Positions 50,520-61,500 of a DNA stretch of 64,000 bases are shown in pieces; within the stretch, counting starts at the first letter, position 1; every line of letters starts with the position of its first letter. The DNA lies in the NCBI GenBank assembly GCA_937899715.1, contig CALCNX010000049.1, forward strand, positions 124,001 through 188,000, given 5' to 3'. A model generated the notes under the pieces. It was not told where the DNA came from. It saw only the letters and a program-made list of their open reading frames with translations, and did no database searches. The stretch comes from an uncultured bacterium. Lineage in GTDB: Bacteria; Bacteroidota; Ignavibacteria; Kapaibacteriales; UBA4661. The position numbers and the translations under genes are program-made.

Positions 50520-52640
50520 TTAGCGACCACGCCGCTCTTGGGGAGTCTGCGGAATAGGACGTTCAATCGTTAGCACCAAAGCCCGCCTCAGAATACGTTC
50601 TTGCGGGGTTTCGGGTGCAATAAGCTCGGTCGTGGGTTCGATTTGAATTGCTTGCGTGAGCATCATCGGTGCTTGGCGCTTGAGTTCATCGGCGAGGAGT
50701 CGTGCATAGCGCTCGGACTGAGCACTCATAGTTTTATCACCAAAACTATACGGTGCAATACTCAAATTTGTGCTGGAAGCAGATGCTCCTGTCAGTGCTG
50801 ACGCTATCTCGCGCAAAAGCGTTTGCTGTTCAGGCATTAGCGTTGGGGTTTCATTACCTTGTGGTATAAGAAATCGATAACGGTCAATAATTTTATCCAG
50901 CACCTTTTGTGCACGTTTTTGTTCTAATGGCAGCCGATAAACGGTCAGAATAAGGTCGCGTTTGCCAGTCCGCCCCAGCGAGTCTGTGCCGGAGACGCGA
51001 GCTTGCAATTCATCCGGCAGTGCCAGCCACGAACTTGGTTCTATGGGAATCGTTGTCGAAAAAGGCAGTGTTATTCCTGCGGTGCGGAAAATCGTGTCTC
51101 GCTCACCGGAGCGTCCTTCAGCCGTCAACGAAAAACTCCACGACCGTAGCAGTATGCGAGGGCGCATATCAAGAGCAAGATCAAGTTTGCGCGGCTTGGC
51201 AATCATGTTCACACCTGCAATGCGCACAGAAGCGGTAATGCGTGGGTCGTTGCTTGACATTTCCACACATCGCACGGCATCTTCACCAGCAAACATCGTT
51301 ATTCGCCGCCGAACAGCATTGGCATCGGACGCGCCGGGCTTTGCCAGAATACGCCTGCCATCAATGTTCCAGACGCTTTGCAGATATGAGCGTACCGCGT
51401 CCACACGCTGCCGTGCAAGGTCGCTATTGCTGCCTTCGATGGTATTAAGTGTGAGCGTGGCATCATTAAACTCCGCCATACGTTTGCCGACAATGTTCAG
51501 TGTTTCGGTGTAAATGATAAGTGGGTCAGGGCGAAGATTTTGGGGTGAGAAGGTGCTAATCTCATCGTTGGTGTATTGCTTCAGGTCACGGGGAATCGTC
51601 CCTGAATTTGCCTCAAAAACGAGGCATGGTACGAGCGGGATGACATCAGTCATGGAAAATTCTTCTGCCGTGATGAACGCTGTTTGCGTTGCAATTTTGT
51701 ATTCGACCGAGGATGTGAGTTGCGAAATCGGTACGAGACGCGCCACGTACAAATCAAGCCCTCCGCGTGAACCGATGCGGTTCGAGGCGAACACGCCGAC
51801 ATTGCCGGGGAGCATCGCAAAGTCAGAGTCGTCGTATTCGCTGTTCAGTTCCACCAATGGCACGGGCGGCTGCCATCTGCCTTCGGAGCGCACGGTCAGA
51901 AAAATTTCAAAACCGCCTTTGCCACCGAAACCGTTGGAAGCAAAATACAGTGAATCCTCCGACGCAAAACACGGTGTAATCTCGTCTTCCGATGAGTTGA
52001 GCACATCGCTCATATTCACGGGCGGTTGCCACGTACCGCTTTCGTCGCGGTTTGCTGTCCAGAGGTCAATTCCCCCACGCCCACCCGAACGGTTCGATGC
52101 GAAAACAACACTTTTTCCCGAAGGCGATAGTGCCGGATGAGCATTGAAACCATCGGTATTCAGGGCATCCACGGGGTCGGGCTTAACAAAAATGGCGCTG
52201 TTTTGAGCAGCTTGGAAAATGTTGAGAAAGGGACGACGTTGCGTCATGCGAAATGTTGAAAGCAGCGCACTTCCGTCTTTGGCAAAAGTGATATATGCCT
52301 GATTGTTGCGAGGTTGGTTGAGTGAGGTGGTGATGCGCTCCGCAAGGGCAAAGCGTGGACGAGATTCGCCCGTAGTGGCATCGCGTCGTGCATCGTAGCG
52401 ACTGGTATAGATCTCCGCATAACCACTTTGGGCGGAAGTGAAATAGAGTAGTTTTTCCAGAAAGGAGTATGCTGGGGCAAAGTCGTCGGCGGTGGTATTG
52501 AGCGCAGCCAGATTCTGAGGTTCTTCCCATTTACGGCGTTCCTGAGCGCTGAGTTCTTGTACGGAAAATATTCCGCACAAGAACTGCACAGCGAATAGTG
52601 CCGCACAACATACCGTACCATAGACAAAATCAAGGCGCAT
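50520..52640 (-). CDS. PD40 propeller protein with two degenerate OmpA-like modules
   Basis: This 706-residue protein has a signal peptide-like N-terminus (hydrophobic to about residue 30), PD40 repeats at about 50-305 (FNAHPALSPSGKSVVFASNRSGGRGGIDLW, EDEITPCFASEDSLYFASNGFGGKGG), a first OmpA-like module at about 350-455 (LNIVGKRMAEFNDATLTLNTIEGSN, VRSYLQSVWNIDGRRI), a middle beta domain, and a second module at the C-terminus (about 590-700). It is a paralogue of the genes at 42118 and 40959. The C-terminal modules lack the clean NxxLSxxRA motif of classical OmpA. It is probably periplasmic. Confidence 0.78.
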   Translation of the reverse strand: MRLDFVYGTVCCAALFAVQFLCGIFSVQELSAQERRKWEEPQNLAALNTTADDFAPAYSFLEKLLYFTSAQSGYAEIYTSRYDARRDATTGESRPRFALAERITTSLNQPRNNQAYITFAKDGSALLSTFRMTQRRPFLNIFQAAQNSAIFVKPDPVDALNTDGFNAHPALSPSGKSVVFASNRSGGRGGIDLWTANRDESGTWQPPVNMSDVLNSSEDEITPCFASEDSLYFASNGFGGKGGFEIFLTVRSEGRWQPPVPLVELNSEYDDSDFAMLPGNVGVFASNRIGSRGGLDLYVARLVPISQLTSSVEYKIATQTAFITAEEFSMTDVIPLVPCLVFEANSGTIPRDLKQYTNDEISTFSPQNLRPDPLIIYTETLNIVGKRMAEFNDATLTLNTIEGSNSDLARQRVDAVRSYLQSVWNIDGRRILAKPGASDANAVRRRITMFAGEDAVRCVEMSSNDPRITASVRIAGVNMIAKPRKLDLALDMRPRILLRSWSFSLTAEGRSGERDTIFRTAGITLPFSTTIPIEPSSWLALPDELQARVSGTDSLGRTGKRDLILTVYRLPLEQKRAQKVLDKIIDRYRFLIPQGNETPTLMPEQQTLLREIASALTGASASSTNLSIAPYSFGDKTMSAQSERYARLLADELKRQAPMMLTQAIQIEPTTELIAPETPQERILRRALVLTIERPIPQTPQERRGR

Positions 52641-52677
52641 AGCCGTTTGGGATACGTCTCATGTGGTAAAGCGGGAA

Positions 52678-53925
52678 TTACGCGGAAACTGGTTCTTCGG
52701 CAGGTATCTCTAAGACACCTTCCCACCGCGCCATGACTGCCGAGGCAAGGCAATTACCAATCAAATTGACGGTCGTCCGCGCCATATCCATGAACGCATC
52801 TACGCCGAGAATAATGGCAATACCTTCGAGTGGTAAACCAAACTGCACGAGTGTTCCCGACAAAATGACGAGGGAAGCCCGCGCAACGGCTGCCACGCCT
52901 TTACTGGTAATCATGAGCGAGAGCATCATCGTCATTTGCGTTCCGAAGGACAGTTCTACGCCTGCGGCTTGCGCCACAAAGATAGAGGCAACGGCGAGAT
53001 AGAGCGTCGAGCCATCAAGATTAAACGAATAACCCGTAGGGAGTACAAACGAGACAATACGCTGCGGAACACCAAATTTTTCCATGTTCTGCATCGCAAG
53101 CGGCAATGCCGCTTCGCTGGAAGAAGTGGTGAAGGCGATAACTGCCGGTTCTTTTATCGCACGGATAAAGCGCAGAAGTGGGATGCGAGCCACAAGCGCA
53201 ATAGGAATCAGGACACCCAGAATAAATACGGCAAGCGCACCATAGAGCGTCAGAACGAGCTTGCCAAGATTCCAGAGTACGCCGAGTCCGCTTTGCCCGA
53301 CAACATAACCAATCGCTGCGCCAATGCCGATGGGTGCATAATTCATGATGATACCGGTGAACTTGAACATCGTTTGGGATAAGCCTTCGCAGAAGTTCAG
53401 AACCGTTTCTTTTGCTGGACCGGGCTTTACTTGTGTGAGCGCAATGGCAAAAATGACGGCGAAAAAGACGACTTGAAGCACCTCGTTATGCGCAGCTGCC
53501 TCGAAGAAACTCTGCGGAATCATATGTTCCAGCACACCGCTGAAGGTTACTTGCGAGGATTTGGAGGCGAATTCTTTGGCTTCGTTCACCGAACCCGTGA
53601 GTGCAATTCCGACCCCGGGCTGCACCAGATGTGCGGCTCCAAGCCCAACGAATAGTGCAATCGTTGTGGCAAGCTCAAAATAGAGAAACGAGCGCCATGC
53701 CAAGCGCCCTATGCGCCGTACGTCGTCGCCATGTCCGGCAATTCCAACCACCAGTGTTCCGAAAATCATCGGCGCGACGATGGATTTAATCATGCGTAGA
53801 AAAATTGTCGAGAGGATTTTCAGATTGGACGCTGCTTCCGGGAAGTTTGCACCAAAAGCAATTCCGGCAATGAGTGCAACGAAAATCCATTGTACCAGTG
53901 AAATACGGCGAATAAAACTCCACAT
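52678..53925 (-). CDS. Dicarboxylate/amino acid:cation symporter (DAACS)
   Basis: I use the ATG at 53923-53925. The 415-residue transporter has eight membrane segments and two re-entrant loops typical of the GltP/DctA family. Marks are SIVAPMIFGTLVVGIAGHGD, the serine-rich loop AFTTSSSEAALPLAM, TGYSFNLDGSTLYLAVASIFVAQAAG, and FMDMARTTVNLIGNCLASAVMARWEG. These hold the sodium and substrate sites; the MDMARTTVNL form (Arg in place of the Thr/Asp found in some) fits glutamate/aspartate or C4-dicarboxylate uptake. Confidence 0.94.
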   Translation of the reverse strand: MWSFIRRISLVQWIFVALIAGIAFGANFPEAASNLKILSTIFLRMIKSIVAPMIFGTLVVGIAGHGDDVRRIGRLAWRSFLYFELATTIALFVGLGAAHLVQPGVGIALTGSVNEAKEFASKSSQVTFSGVLEHMIPQSFFEAAAHNEVLQVVFFAVIFAIALTQVKPGPAKETVLNFCEGLSQTMFKFTGIIMNYAPIGIGAAIGYVVGQSGLGVLWNLGKLVLTLYGALAVFILGVLIPIALVARIPLLRFIRAIKEPAVIAFTTSSSEAALPLAMQNMEKFGVPQRIVSFVLPTGYSFNLDGSTLYLAVASIFVAQAAGVELSFGTQMTMMLSLMITSKGVAAVARASLVILSGTLVQFGLPLEGIAIILGVDAFMDMARTTVNLIGNCLASAVMARWEGVLEIPAEEPVSA

Positions 53926-54174
53926 AGAAAAAGTCCTGAACAAGAACAGTGTGGGAAAGGAAAGAGAGTTGATGCGCTTCGCGGATATGCTTGCAGGGCG
54001 CATTATATTGAGGGCGAAAGATACGGCATTTTCGGCGTTTTTTGCAAATTATTCTTCACTCTTCGTGAAATTCCTGTGCGAAATTCCTGTACATAATTCC
54101 GCCGTAATTTCCGTATTTTGAGAGCATGAAAACAGATATTCTAAATTCTACCAACATTTTTGCCATCAATTCCG

Positions 54175-55197
54175 ATGAATATTGCCGTACTGATGGGCGG
54201 GATTTCCGCCGAGCGAAACGTTTCTTTTGCCAGTGGAAAAGCTGTCGCCGAAGCCTTACAATCACGTGGACATCGCGTCATTGCTCTTGACCCCGCGCTG
54301 GGTGCAAATGGCGTAATTGACCTTGCTACCTTCCAAGCCGATGCCGGACGCGAGCCGACAGCACAAGAGCTTGCAGCATTTTCGCCAAAAAGTTTGCTGG
54401 ACTGTGCCCATTCACCACACCTGAAGGATGTGGATATTGTCTTTCTGGCGCTGCATGGCAAATATGGCGAAGACGGTTATATTCAGGCGTTGCTGGATAT
54501 GCAGGGGATTCGGTACACCGGAAGCACAATGCTTTCCAGCACACTTGCCATGAGCAAACTCATGTCCAAGCGCATTTTTCAAAGTGCCGGCATACCAACA
54601 CCGCTATTTCTAGCGCTTTCCAGCAAAAATATTCTTGAGAACGGTGCCGATTACGACCTTGTGGATGAACTCCGTGCCGAACTTGGTGACGGGCTTGTCA
54701 TCAAGCCCGATAGCGAGGGTTCGACTGTCGGGATAACGATTGTACCGAACGGCAATGTTGATGAAATCAAGCGCGGCATCGAATTGGCGGCAACGCTGGG
54801 CGATATTATTCTTGTTGAGCAGTTCATAGAAGGACGGGAACTGACTGTGGCAGTGTTGGGTGATGAAGCATTGCCGATTATCGAAATCCGCACCGATACA
54901 GGCTTCTACGACTATGCTCACAAATACACCAAAGGTCGCACCGAGTATATTTGCCCCGCAGACGTTCCGCCAGATGTGGAGGATTTTGTCTCGCAGCTCG
55001 CCCTCTCTGCCCACGAAGCGCTCGGTTGCAGGGCGTACAGCCGTGTGGATTTTCGCTTGAATGATGAATTTCAGGCATTGTGCCTTGAAGTCAATACGCT
55101 GCCGGGCATGACGGGAACAAGCCTCGTGCCGAAGTCTGCCGCTGCCGCCGGAATTGAATTTGGCGAATTGTGCGAAAAAATTATTGCGCTGTCGTGA
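54175..55197 (+). CDS. ddl: D-alanine--D-alanine ligase
   Basis: I use ATG 54175; a TTG five codons upstream is also in frame. The 340-residue ATP-grasp enzyme makes D-Ala-D-Ala for peptidoglycan. Marks are LMGGISAERNVSFASG, FLALHGKYGEDGYIQALLDMQGIRYTGS, VIKPDSEGSTVGI, VEQFIEGRELTVAVLG, the Y-K-GRTEYICPADVP segment, and SRVDFRLNDEFQALCLEVNTLPGMTGTSLVPKSA. The stop overlaps the start of the sensor kinase gene (GTGA), so the two are translationally coupled. The upstream gap also holds the divergent promoter region with the symporter gene. Confidence 0.96.
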   Translation: MNIAVLMGGISAERNVSFASGKAVAEALQSRGHRVIALDPALGANGVIDLATFQADAGREPTAQELAAFSPKSLLDCAHSPHLKDVDIVFLALHGKYGEDGYIQALLDMQGIRYTGSTMLSSTLAMSKLMSKRIFQSAGIPTPLFLALSSKNILENGADYDLVDELRAELGDGLVIKPDSEGSTVGITIVPNGNVDEIKRGIELAATLGDIILVEQFIEGRELTVAVLGDEALPIIEIRTDTGFYDYAHKYTKGRTEYICPADVPPDVEDFVSQLALSAHEALGCRAYSRVDFRLNDEFQALCLEVNTLPGMTGTSLVPKSAAAAGIEFGELCEKIIALS

Positions 55198-58100
55198 AGC
55201 GGAAGTACGCTGCCGTCGTGAGGATGCCGCTCGCTATTCTCTTGTTCTGTTTTGCTATGCTTTCGTTTGTGCAGATTGCGGCACAAGATTTTCAGCGACT
55301 TGCTGCTCATGCTGAAGCACCGCAAAGCGCCATTACTGCTATTCTGCAAGACAAGCGAGGCTTTCTCTGGTTTGCTGACGAAAATGGTCTCCACCGTTAC
55401 GACGGGCGGAACTTTGTTGCGTACCGCATCAATGCTGAAAAAAGCAGCCTTGAGAATGCCGTGAGTGCTTTGGCGGAAGATTCAAGCGGCACACTCTGGC
55501 TGGCGCTTGGCGAGAAATTATGCCGCTTTGACCGCCGGAGCGAACGGATTATTCTTCATTCATCTGATACATCGGGCACAGCAGCAAAAGAATCCATCAC
55601 GGCAATCATTGCCGATAAGCAAGGTGGATTATGGCTTGCACGCGAGTCTGCACTGGAATATCATTCCGTTCGCTCTTCCCGTGCCGTTCAAACATTTGCT
55701 CATCCCCAAAGCCGCATCAATACGCTTGCTCTTAGCGCAAACGGTACGCTCTGGATTGGCACAGCACAAGGATTAGAGCAATTCAACAAAGCCACAGGCA
55801 GCTTTGTGTCTATATCCCTCAGAAGCGCTACAAAACCTAGCACCAAGACCACAGACGATGATGATTCAACGCCCGACGTTTCCGTGCTTTCGATTGGCAC
55901 GGATGGTACGTTTGTCGAAACAATGTTGGTCGGTAGTGCTTCCGGCAAGCTCTGGCGCGTTACGCAGGGGAAAAATGCGATAGAAGTTTTGAGTGGCGAG
56001 CATCGTGTTCTGGCGGCAACGCGCGAGTCCGGCGGGCAAACGTGGTGCGCTACTGCAGGTGGCGGTTTGTTCGCTGCGAGTGCTGATTCTCTGCCAATGC
56101 GTCCTTTTCTTCATCACTTCGGCGGCGGGCGCTTTTTTACTTGCATTTTCGAGGATAAGCAAGGCATAATTTGGCTTGGTGCAACGGACGGTTCTATTTA
56201 CAAACTTGACCGCGCCCTTCGCAAGTTCGCACCCTTCAAGCCTTCTATTGCGGCGCTGCCGGACGGAAAGAGTTTTCTGACACTTTGCATATATGAGGAT
56301 TCCGAACGCGCGGTCTGGCTCGGCACTGAGAGTGGTCTTCTTCGCTACACTCCGCACAATGGTGCGTGGCAGATTTTTCGTCACGACAAAAATGATAAAA
56401 ATAGCCTTTCCAGCGACAATATCTCGTGTCTCTTTGAAGACAGTGAGGGAACTCTGTGGATAGGCACGACGGCGGGCGGACTAAACACATTTGACCGTAA
56501 AACGCGGCGCTTCCGCGCTTTTCGTCATCATTCCAAGGATTCGACCACGCTTGGAAGCGACAATATCTCGTGCATCTATGAGGACGGGCGTAAACGCTTG
56601 TGGATAGGAACATGGATAAACGGACTCAATCTCTTTGACCGCAGTACACAAACGTTTACGCAATATCGCTCGAACCCGCAGAAAATCTCAACCTTGAGCA
56701 GCAATAGCATTAGTTGTATCGCCGAAGACCGCGCACTGGCGGACGGCACACTATGGATAGGAACATACGAAGATGGATTGAATGCTTTTCACCCGACCAT
56801 TCAGGCATTCACGCGGCACTTGCACGACCCCGCGAATGTTCGTTCGCTCAGTAGTAATGCGGTCTCCAGCATTGCCGAGCTTTCCGACGGGACACTCTGG
56901 ATTACCACCGATGCGGGCTTGGATAAATTCGACCGCCGTAGTCAAGTTTTCACGCGCTATGGCGTACAGCAGGGGTTGCCGAATGAGGTTTTATCGGCTG
57001 TGGTGGGCGACAAGCGTGGAAATTTGTGGATAATGAGCGCGGGAGCGATTACCAAATTTACACCAAATACTGCCAAAGCACATACCTACGACGCAAGCGA
57101 CGGCTTGGGGAAAATCGCCATGAAGAACGACGCAGAACCGGAGCAATTCAGTTCGCGGGCATATTTCACGGCACGCGACGGAGCAATTTATTTCGGTACG
57201 GCATCAGGTTTTGTGCGATTTCATCCTGACTCTGTGCGTGATAACTCCTACATCCCGCCTGTGGTGATAACGGTGCTGAAAAAATTCAATGCCGTTGCCA
57301 CGCTGCCTGTTGCTATTGCGGAGGCAGATACCATCGAACTTTCGTACACGGATAATTTTATTTCCTTTGAATTTGCGGCACTCAATTTTTCGGCATCCGA
57401 AAAAAATCGCTATAAATACAAACTGGACAACTTCGACAACGCATGGATTGATGCAGGCTTCAAGAACGAAGCAGTTTATACTAATCTGGACGGCGGAGAA
57501 TACACTTTCCGCGTCATTGCTTCCAACAACGACGGGCTTTGGAATGAGCACGGGCGCTCTCTGACGGTGATTGTCCGCCCACCGTTTTGGCGGACGCGCT
57601 GGTTTTATGCCCTCGCTGCACTCTTTGTGATAAGCAGCACGTGGGGCGGCTTTCGCTGGCGTGTGCGGCGGCTCAGAGCGCGAACCGAAGAACTGAAGCG
57701 GCTTGTGGAGGAGCGCACAGCGCAATTAACAGCCTCGCTCCAAGACGTAGCCACCGAAAAACAGCGCACCGAAAATCACGCCCGCGAGGTTGAGCGCTTG
57801 AACGAGGTGCTGAACGCCCACAATGCGGAACTTGCCGCACAGACACGCACCGCGCAGCTTGAAATGCTTCGCTACCAACTCAATCCGCATTTTCTTTTCA
57901 ATGCGCTTATTTCCATTGCCGACCTTGTGCAGGAGGACGCAAAGCAGGCGGTTCGTGCGCTCCGAACGCTCATGGCGTATCTGCGCTATGCCCTGCAGCC
58001 CGCAGGACTGCCCACCGTGCCGCTTTCGGAGGAAGTGAAAGCAGTGCAAAGTTATCTGGAAATTGAAAAAGTGCGCTTTGAAGAACGTTTACAAATGAGT

Positions 58101-58436
58101 ATTGATACTACGCCCGAAGCCGATGCGTACTACGTTCCGGGTTTTATGCTTCAGCCACTTGTGGAAAACGCCGTCAAGTACGGTATGCGTACAAGCCTGA
58201 TGCCGCTTGCGATTGCGATTACGGCAGGGGTAAACGCAGAAGGCGCACTGCACCTTGAGGTAAGCAACACCGGTTCACTCATAATCCCCGAGCACACCAC
58301 CAAGCCCGAAGGCACGGGCACGGGACTACGCAATATCCGCGAGCGTCTTCAGGTCTTGTTTCCGGGGCGGCATGAAATTTCCCTTTTAGAAGAAAACGGA
58401 AAAGTGTATGTTCGTATTGTTCTCCGTCCGACGTAA
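55194..58436 (+). CDS. Two-component propeller sensor histidine kinase (LytS-type output)
   Basis: I choose GTG 55194 because it overlaps the ddl stop as GTGA and gives a signal peptide (cut near IAA-Q). The 1080-residue protein has periplasmic Reg_prop propeller repeats to about residue 640 (many D-x-x-GTLWIGT and NNISCLFEDSEGTLWIGT forms), a Y_Y_Y domain at about 700-770 (YKYKLDNFDNAWIDAG, YTFRVIASNNDGLWNE), one membrane segment near 785-805, a coiled coil, and a kinase domain with H899 in YQLNPHFLFNAL, VENAVKYGM and GTGLRNIRERLQVLFPG. There is no HTCS receiver or DNA-binding end and no LytTR gene next to it, so its partner lies elsewhere. Confidence 0.93.
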   Translation: MKRKYAAVVRMPLAILLFCFAMLSFVQIAAQDFQRLAAHAEAPQSAITAILQDKRGFLWFADENGLHRYDGRNFVAYRINAEKSSLENAVSALAEDSSGTLWLALGEKLCRFDRRSERIILHSSDTSGTAAKESITAIIADKQGGLWLARESALEYHSVRSSRAVQTFAHPQSRINTLALSANGTLWIGTAQGLEQFNKATGSFVSISLRSATKPSTKTTDDDDSTPDVSVLSIGTDGTFVETMLVGSASGKLWRVTQGKNAIEVLSGEHRVLAATRESGGQTWCATAGGGLFAASADSLPMRPFLHHFGGGRFFTCIFEDKQGIIWLGATDGSIYKLDRALRKFAPFKPSIAALPDGKSFLTLCIYEDSERAVWLGTESGLLRYTPHNGAWQIFRHDKNDKNSLSSDNISCLFEDSEGTLWIGTTAGGLNTFDRKTRRFRAFRHHSKDSTTLGSDNISCIYEDGRKRLWIGTWINGLNLFDRSTQTFTQYRSNPQKISTLSSNSISCIAEDRALADGTLWIGTYEDGLNAFHPTIQAFTRHLHDPANVRSLSSNAVSSIAELSDGTLWITTDAGLDKFDRRSQVFTRYGVQQGLPNEVLSAVVGDKRGNLWIMSAGAITKFTPNTAKAHTYDASDGLGKIAMKNDAEPEQFSSRAYFTARDGAIYFGTASGFVRFHPDSVRDNSYIPPVVITVLKKFNAVATLPVAIAEADTIELSYTDNFISFEFAALNFSASEKNRYKYKLDNFDNAWIDAGFKNEAVYTNLDGGEYTFRVIASNNDGLWNEHGRSLTVIVRPPFWRTRWFYALAALFVISSTWGGFRWRVRRLRARTEELKRLVEERTAQLTASLQDVATEKQRTENHAREVERLNEVLNAHNAELAAQTRTAQLEMLRYQLNPHFLFNALISIADLVQEDAKQAVRALRTLMAYLRYALQPAGLPTVPLSEEVKAVQSYLEIEKVRFEERLQMSIDTTPEADAYYVPGFMLQPLVENAVKYGMRTSLMPLAIAITAGVNAEGALHLEVSNTGSLIIPEHTTKPEGTGTGLRNIRERLQVLFPGRHEISLLEENGKVYVRIVLRPT

Positions 58437-58516
58437 TCACTTCTTGTGAAAATGCCATCGGTCAACGAAATTATCATTTGTCCTCACTTGTACCGTGAAT
58501 TGAAGGGTCAATCGCA

Positions 58517-61500
58517 ATGCAGATATTATGCCGTTGTGCCGCTCTCTATCTTGTTGTTTTCTCATTCGGGCTATCCGCGCTTCATGCGCAAACCACGTTT
58601 TACAGCCGCCAAAACGGCAACTGGAGCGCCCTTACGTCGTGGTCAACCGTTTCCCATTCGGGCGCTGCTGCGGCTTCTCTGCCAACGGCTGCCGATATTG
58701 TGTTTATTGGAGCCGGGCACACGCTGACGCTGAACCAGAGCGCTACGGTCGGTATGCTGAATGTTACCCTCGGCACATTGCAATACGACAACGTTGCAGC
58801 ACGAGACCTGACTGTGAGCGGGGACTTGCGTATTGATGCGGGTGGGACGTTCACAGTGAATCAAGTAGGCGCAGGATTGCCCAATAATTTACTTTTGCAA
58901 GGCAATGTCGTCTGCAATGGCACGTGGACAATGCGTCCAAACCTTGCCTCCGACAATTTCCGGGCAACGGTTGTTTTTCTTACGCCTGCATTGCAAACTA
59001 TCACAGGAACACCGCTCCAAATCTCACTCTACCGTGTCTTGCTCAATAAAGCCTCCCGTACAGGTGTGGTAGATTGTGCCGTGAGCCTCAGCATGGGCGA
59101 CAATGCGGCAACGCTTGAAAATATCGATTATTCCACACCAACCTTTGGCGTAAACGGCGGCACGTGGCGACAAAGCGCAGGAACAATCAGTTTTGGTACG
59201 GCGGGGCAGCGAATTGAAGTGGCGGGAGCGTTGCACATCGTGGGTACGGCAACGATGCTCTTTGGGCAGACTGGTGCCGGAGCGACCCTCACCGTGGACG
59301 GCGGTGAACTCCTCTTCAATACAAGTGGTGCAGACAGTCGCATCGGGCTAACGGCAGGTAATTCCCTTCTGTACACCGGGAGCGTTGACCGAAGCACAAT
59401 CATCCTTCAACAAGGAACGGTACTTGTGTCGGGGCGCTTTGCACGGAATAATGCGGGTAATATCGTGTCGTATCAGCAATCGGGCGGAACGCTGATAGTG
59501 GGCGCTGCGGGCAGTCCCAATATCGCATCACGAGGTGTGTTTGAGGTAGTGAACGCTGCGTCGGCGTTTTCCATGTCCGGTGGCACCATCATTCTACGCA
59601 ATGCAAATGCCTCTGCCTCAATGACGCGCCCCGCCGATTTTTTTCTTGGGCTTGGTGCAAATGTGGGCATTTCCGGCGGAACAATCCAATTCGCCGATGC
59701 AAGCAGCTTTGCGAATCAGCGTTTCGATTGGAATACGCCGACTTCGCTTCTGTGGTCGAATGTCGTGATTGGAAGCCCTTCGGCGCGTTTGTTCCCTTTT
59801 GATGCCTTGCAGAACCTCCGCCTGAGCGGAAACCTCACGGCAAACGGAACCTTCGACGGCACACAAACCCGTGCAGGGGCAGCCGTTAATTCTACTTTGA
59901 CACTGCAAGGCGCTAACGCTGCCAACCAGACACTATCAGGCTCCGGGGCAATTATCGCACAGAACCTCACCCTGAACCGCCAAGGCGCAGGAAGTGGCGT
60001 AGCACTTGCCTCGCTGACAATCACCGTGCGCGGTGTGCTGGACTTGCAGGAGGCAACAAACGCGGCTCCCCAAACGCTGGAACTTGGCGCAAATGCTGAC
60101 CTCACGCTCACAAATACCGCCGTAAGCGCTGTTGCTGATGCCGACGAAACGCGCTCGGTGCGCACAAGCGCAAGCGGCGGACGGCTGATTCGTGCGCTCG
60201 CGGGCGCAGGCGACTATCTTTTTCCTGTTAGCTCATCAGGAAGCAGTCTGAATACGGCGTTTACTTATACGCCGCTCACGGTGCGGGCTTCAGGTGCTTC
60301 CGGTCAGTTCGGTGTGCGTGTGTCTGCCGGCTCAAGCACGACGCAAACAGGTGCTCACCGACAAACACCGCTCACGGCAAGCAGTTATGCACGGCGTGTC
60401 TGGTCGTGCGTGAGCGCGGGCGCAGGTGGCACGGCGCAAATTATCCCTTCGCTCGCGAGCAGTTTTTCCGATTTTGCTGGAAGCCTTGCCGTTCTGAGGC
60501 TTGCACGGTATCGCCCCGATGAAAACACAAGTGGCAGTGCATGGCTCTACTCAGACACCGCAACGGCACAAGCTGCAAGCGAGTGGAGTGGCGATTGGGT
60601 GCTGATGGAGGGACCGAACCGCCTGTTCTTTAGTCGGGCGAGCGGTGTGTGGACGGATGCAGGCACATGGTCGTTTGCGTCGCACACGGGCGCTGCCGTT
60701 CCTGTCGGTATCTTTCCGTCGCGCTTGACCGATTCGGTCGTTGTGGGCGGCGGAGTGAGCGGAAACGGAAACCATGTTGTTACGCTGGCGGCTTCGGCAG
60801 TAGCAGGAGCGCTTACGCTTGGCACGGGAATTGCAAACACAGGAACACTGGAAGTTCAGCAAGAAGCCTCGCTTGGCGGACGGTTATTTTGGCTTAATGA
60901 CCGCTCTACGCTGAGAATCGGCGCAAAGAGCGGCATCGAAGCGCTGCCCTTGCAAGAAGGCTCGGTGCGCTCTACGCAGGAACGGCGTTTTTCCCAAAAT
61001 GCTGTGTATGAGTACGTCGGCACAAGCGAGCAAAACTTTGGTTCGGCGTTGCCCGCAAGCGTGTATGCGCTGACGGTGAACAAGCCCGTCGGTGCATCGC
61101 TCACGGCAACGCGGAATTGCGGCATTTGGCAGAATCTCACGCTCCGAAGCGGTACGCTGGACGCGCAGGGCTTTACGCTGTGGAACACAACATCAGCCAA
61201 TACATCCGCAACGACGTTCACGCTGGATTCAGCGGCGACGCTGCGCATCGGTGGAAGTAATGGCTTTGCCGATGCCACAAGCGGCACGGTGCGTGGCTTT
61301 GGCGCGTACACGCTGCATGAGCGCAGCGTGGTGGAATTTTACGGTACAAACCAAGCCATTGAGCCAATTCCAACGGGTAGTTTCTACGGTAATATAAGTA
61401 TCCGCAGCGTAGGCATAAAGACCGTCTGGAATCCACTTATTGTGCGAGGCAATATACGGATAGATGATAATGCAACCTTCGTCAATAACAGTCGTGGAGC

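Noticed and set aside
53926..54174. Possible tRNA or structured RNA in the symporter-ddl gap
   Set aside because: No cloverleaf or stable stem was found; it looks like an ordinary divergent promoter region.
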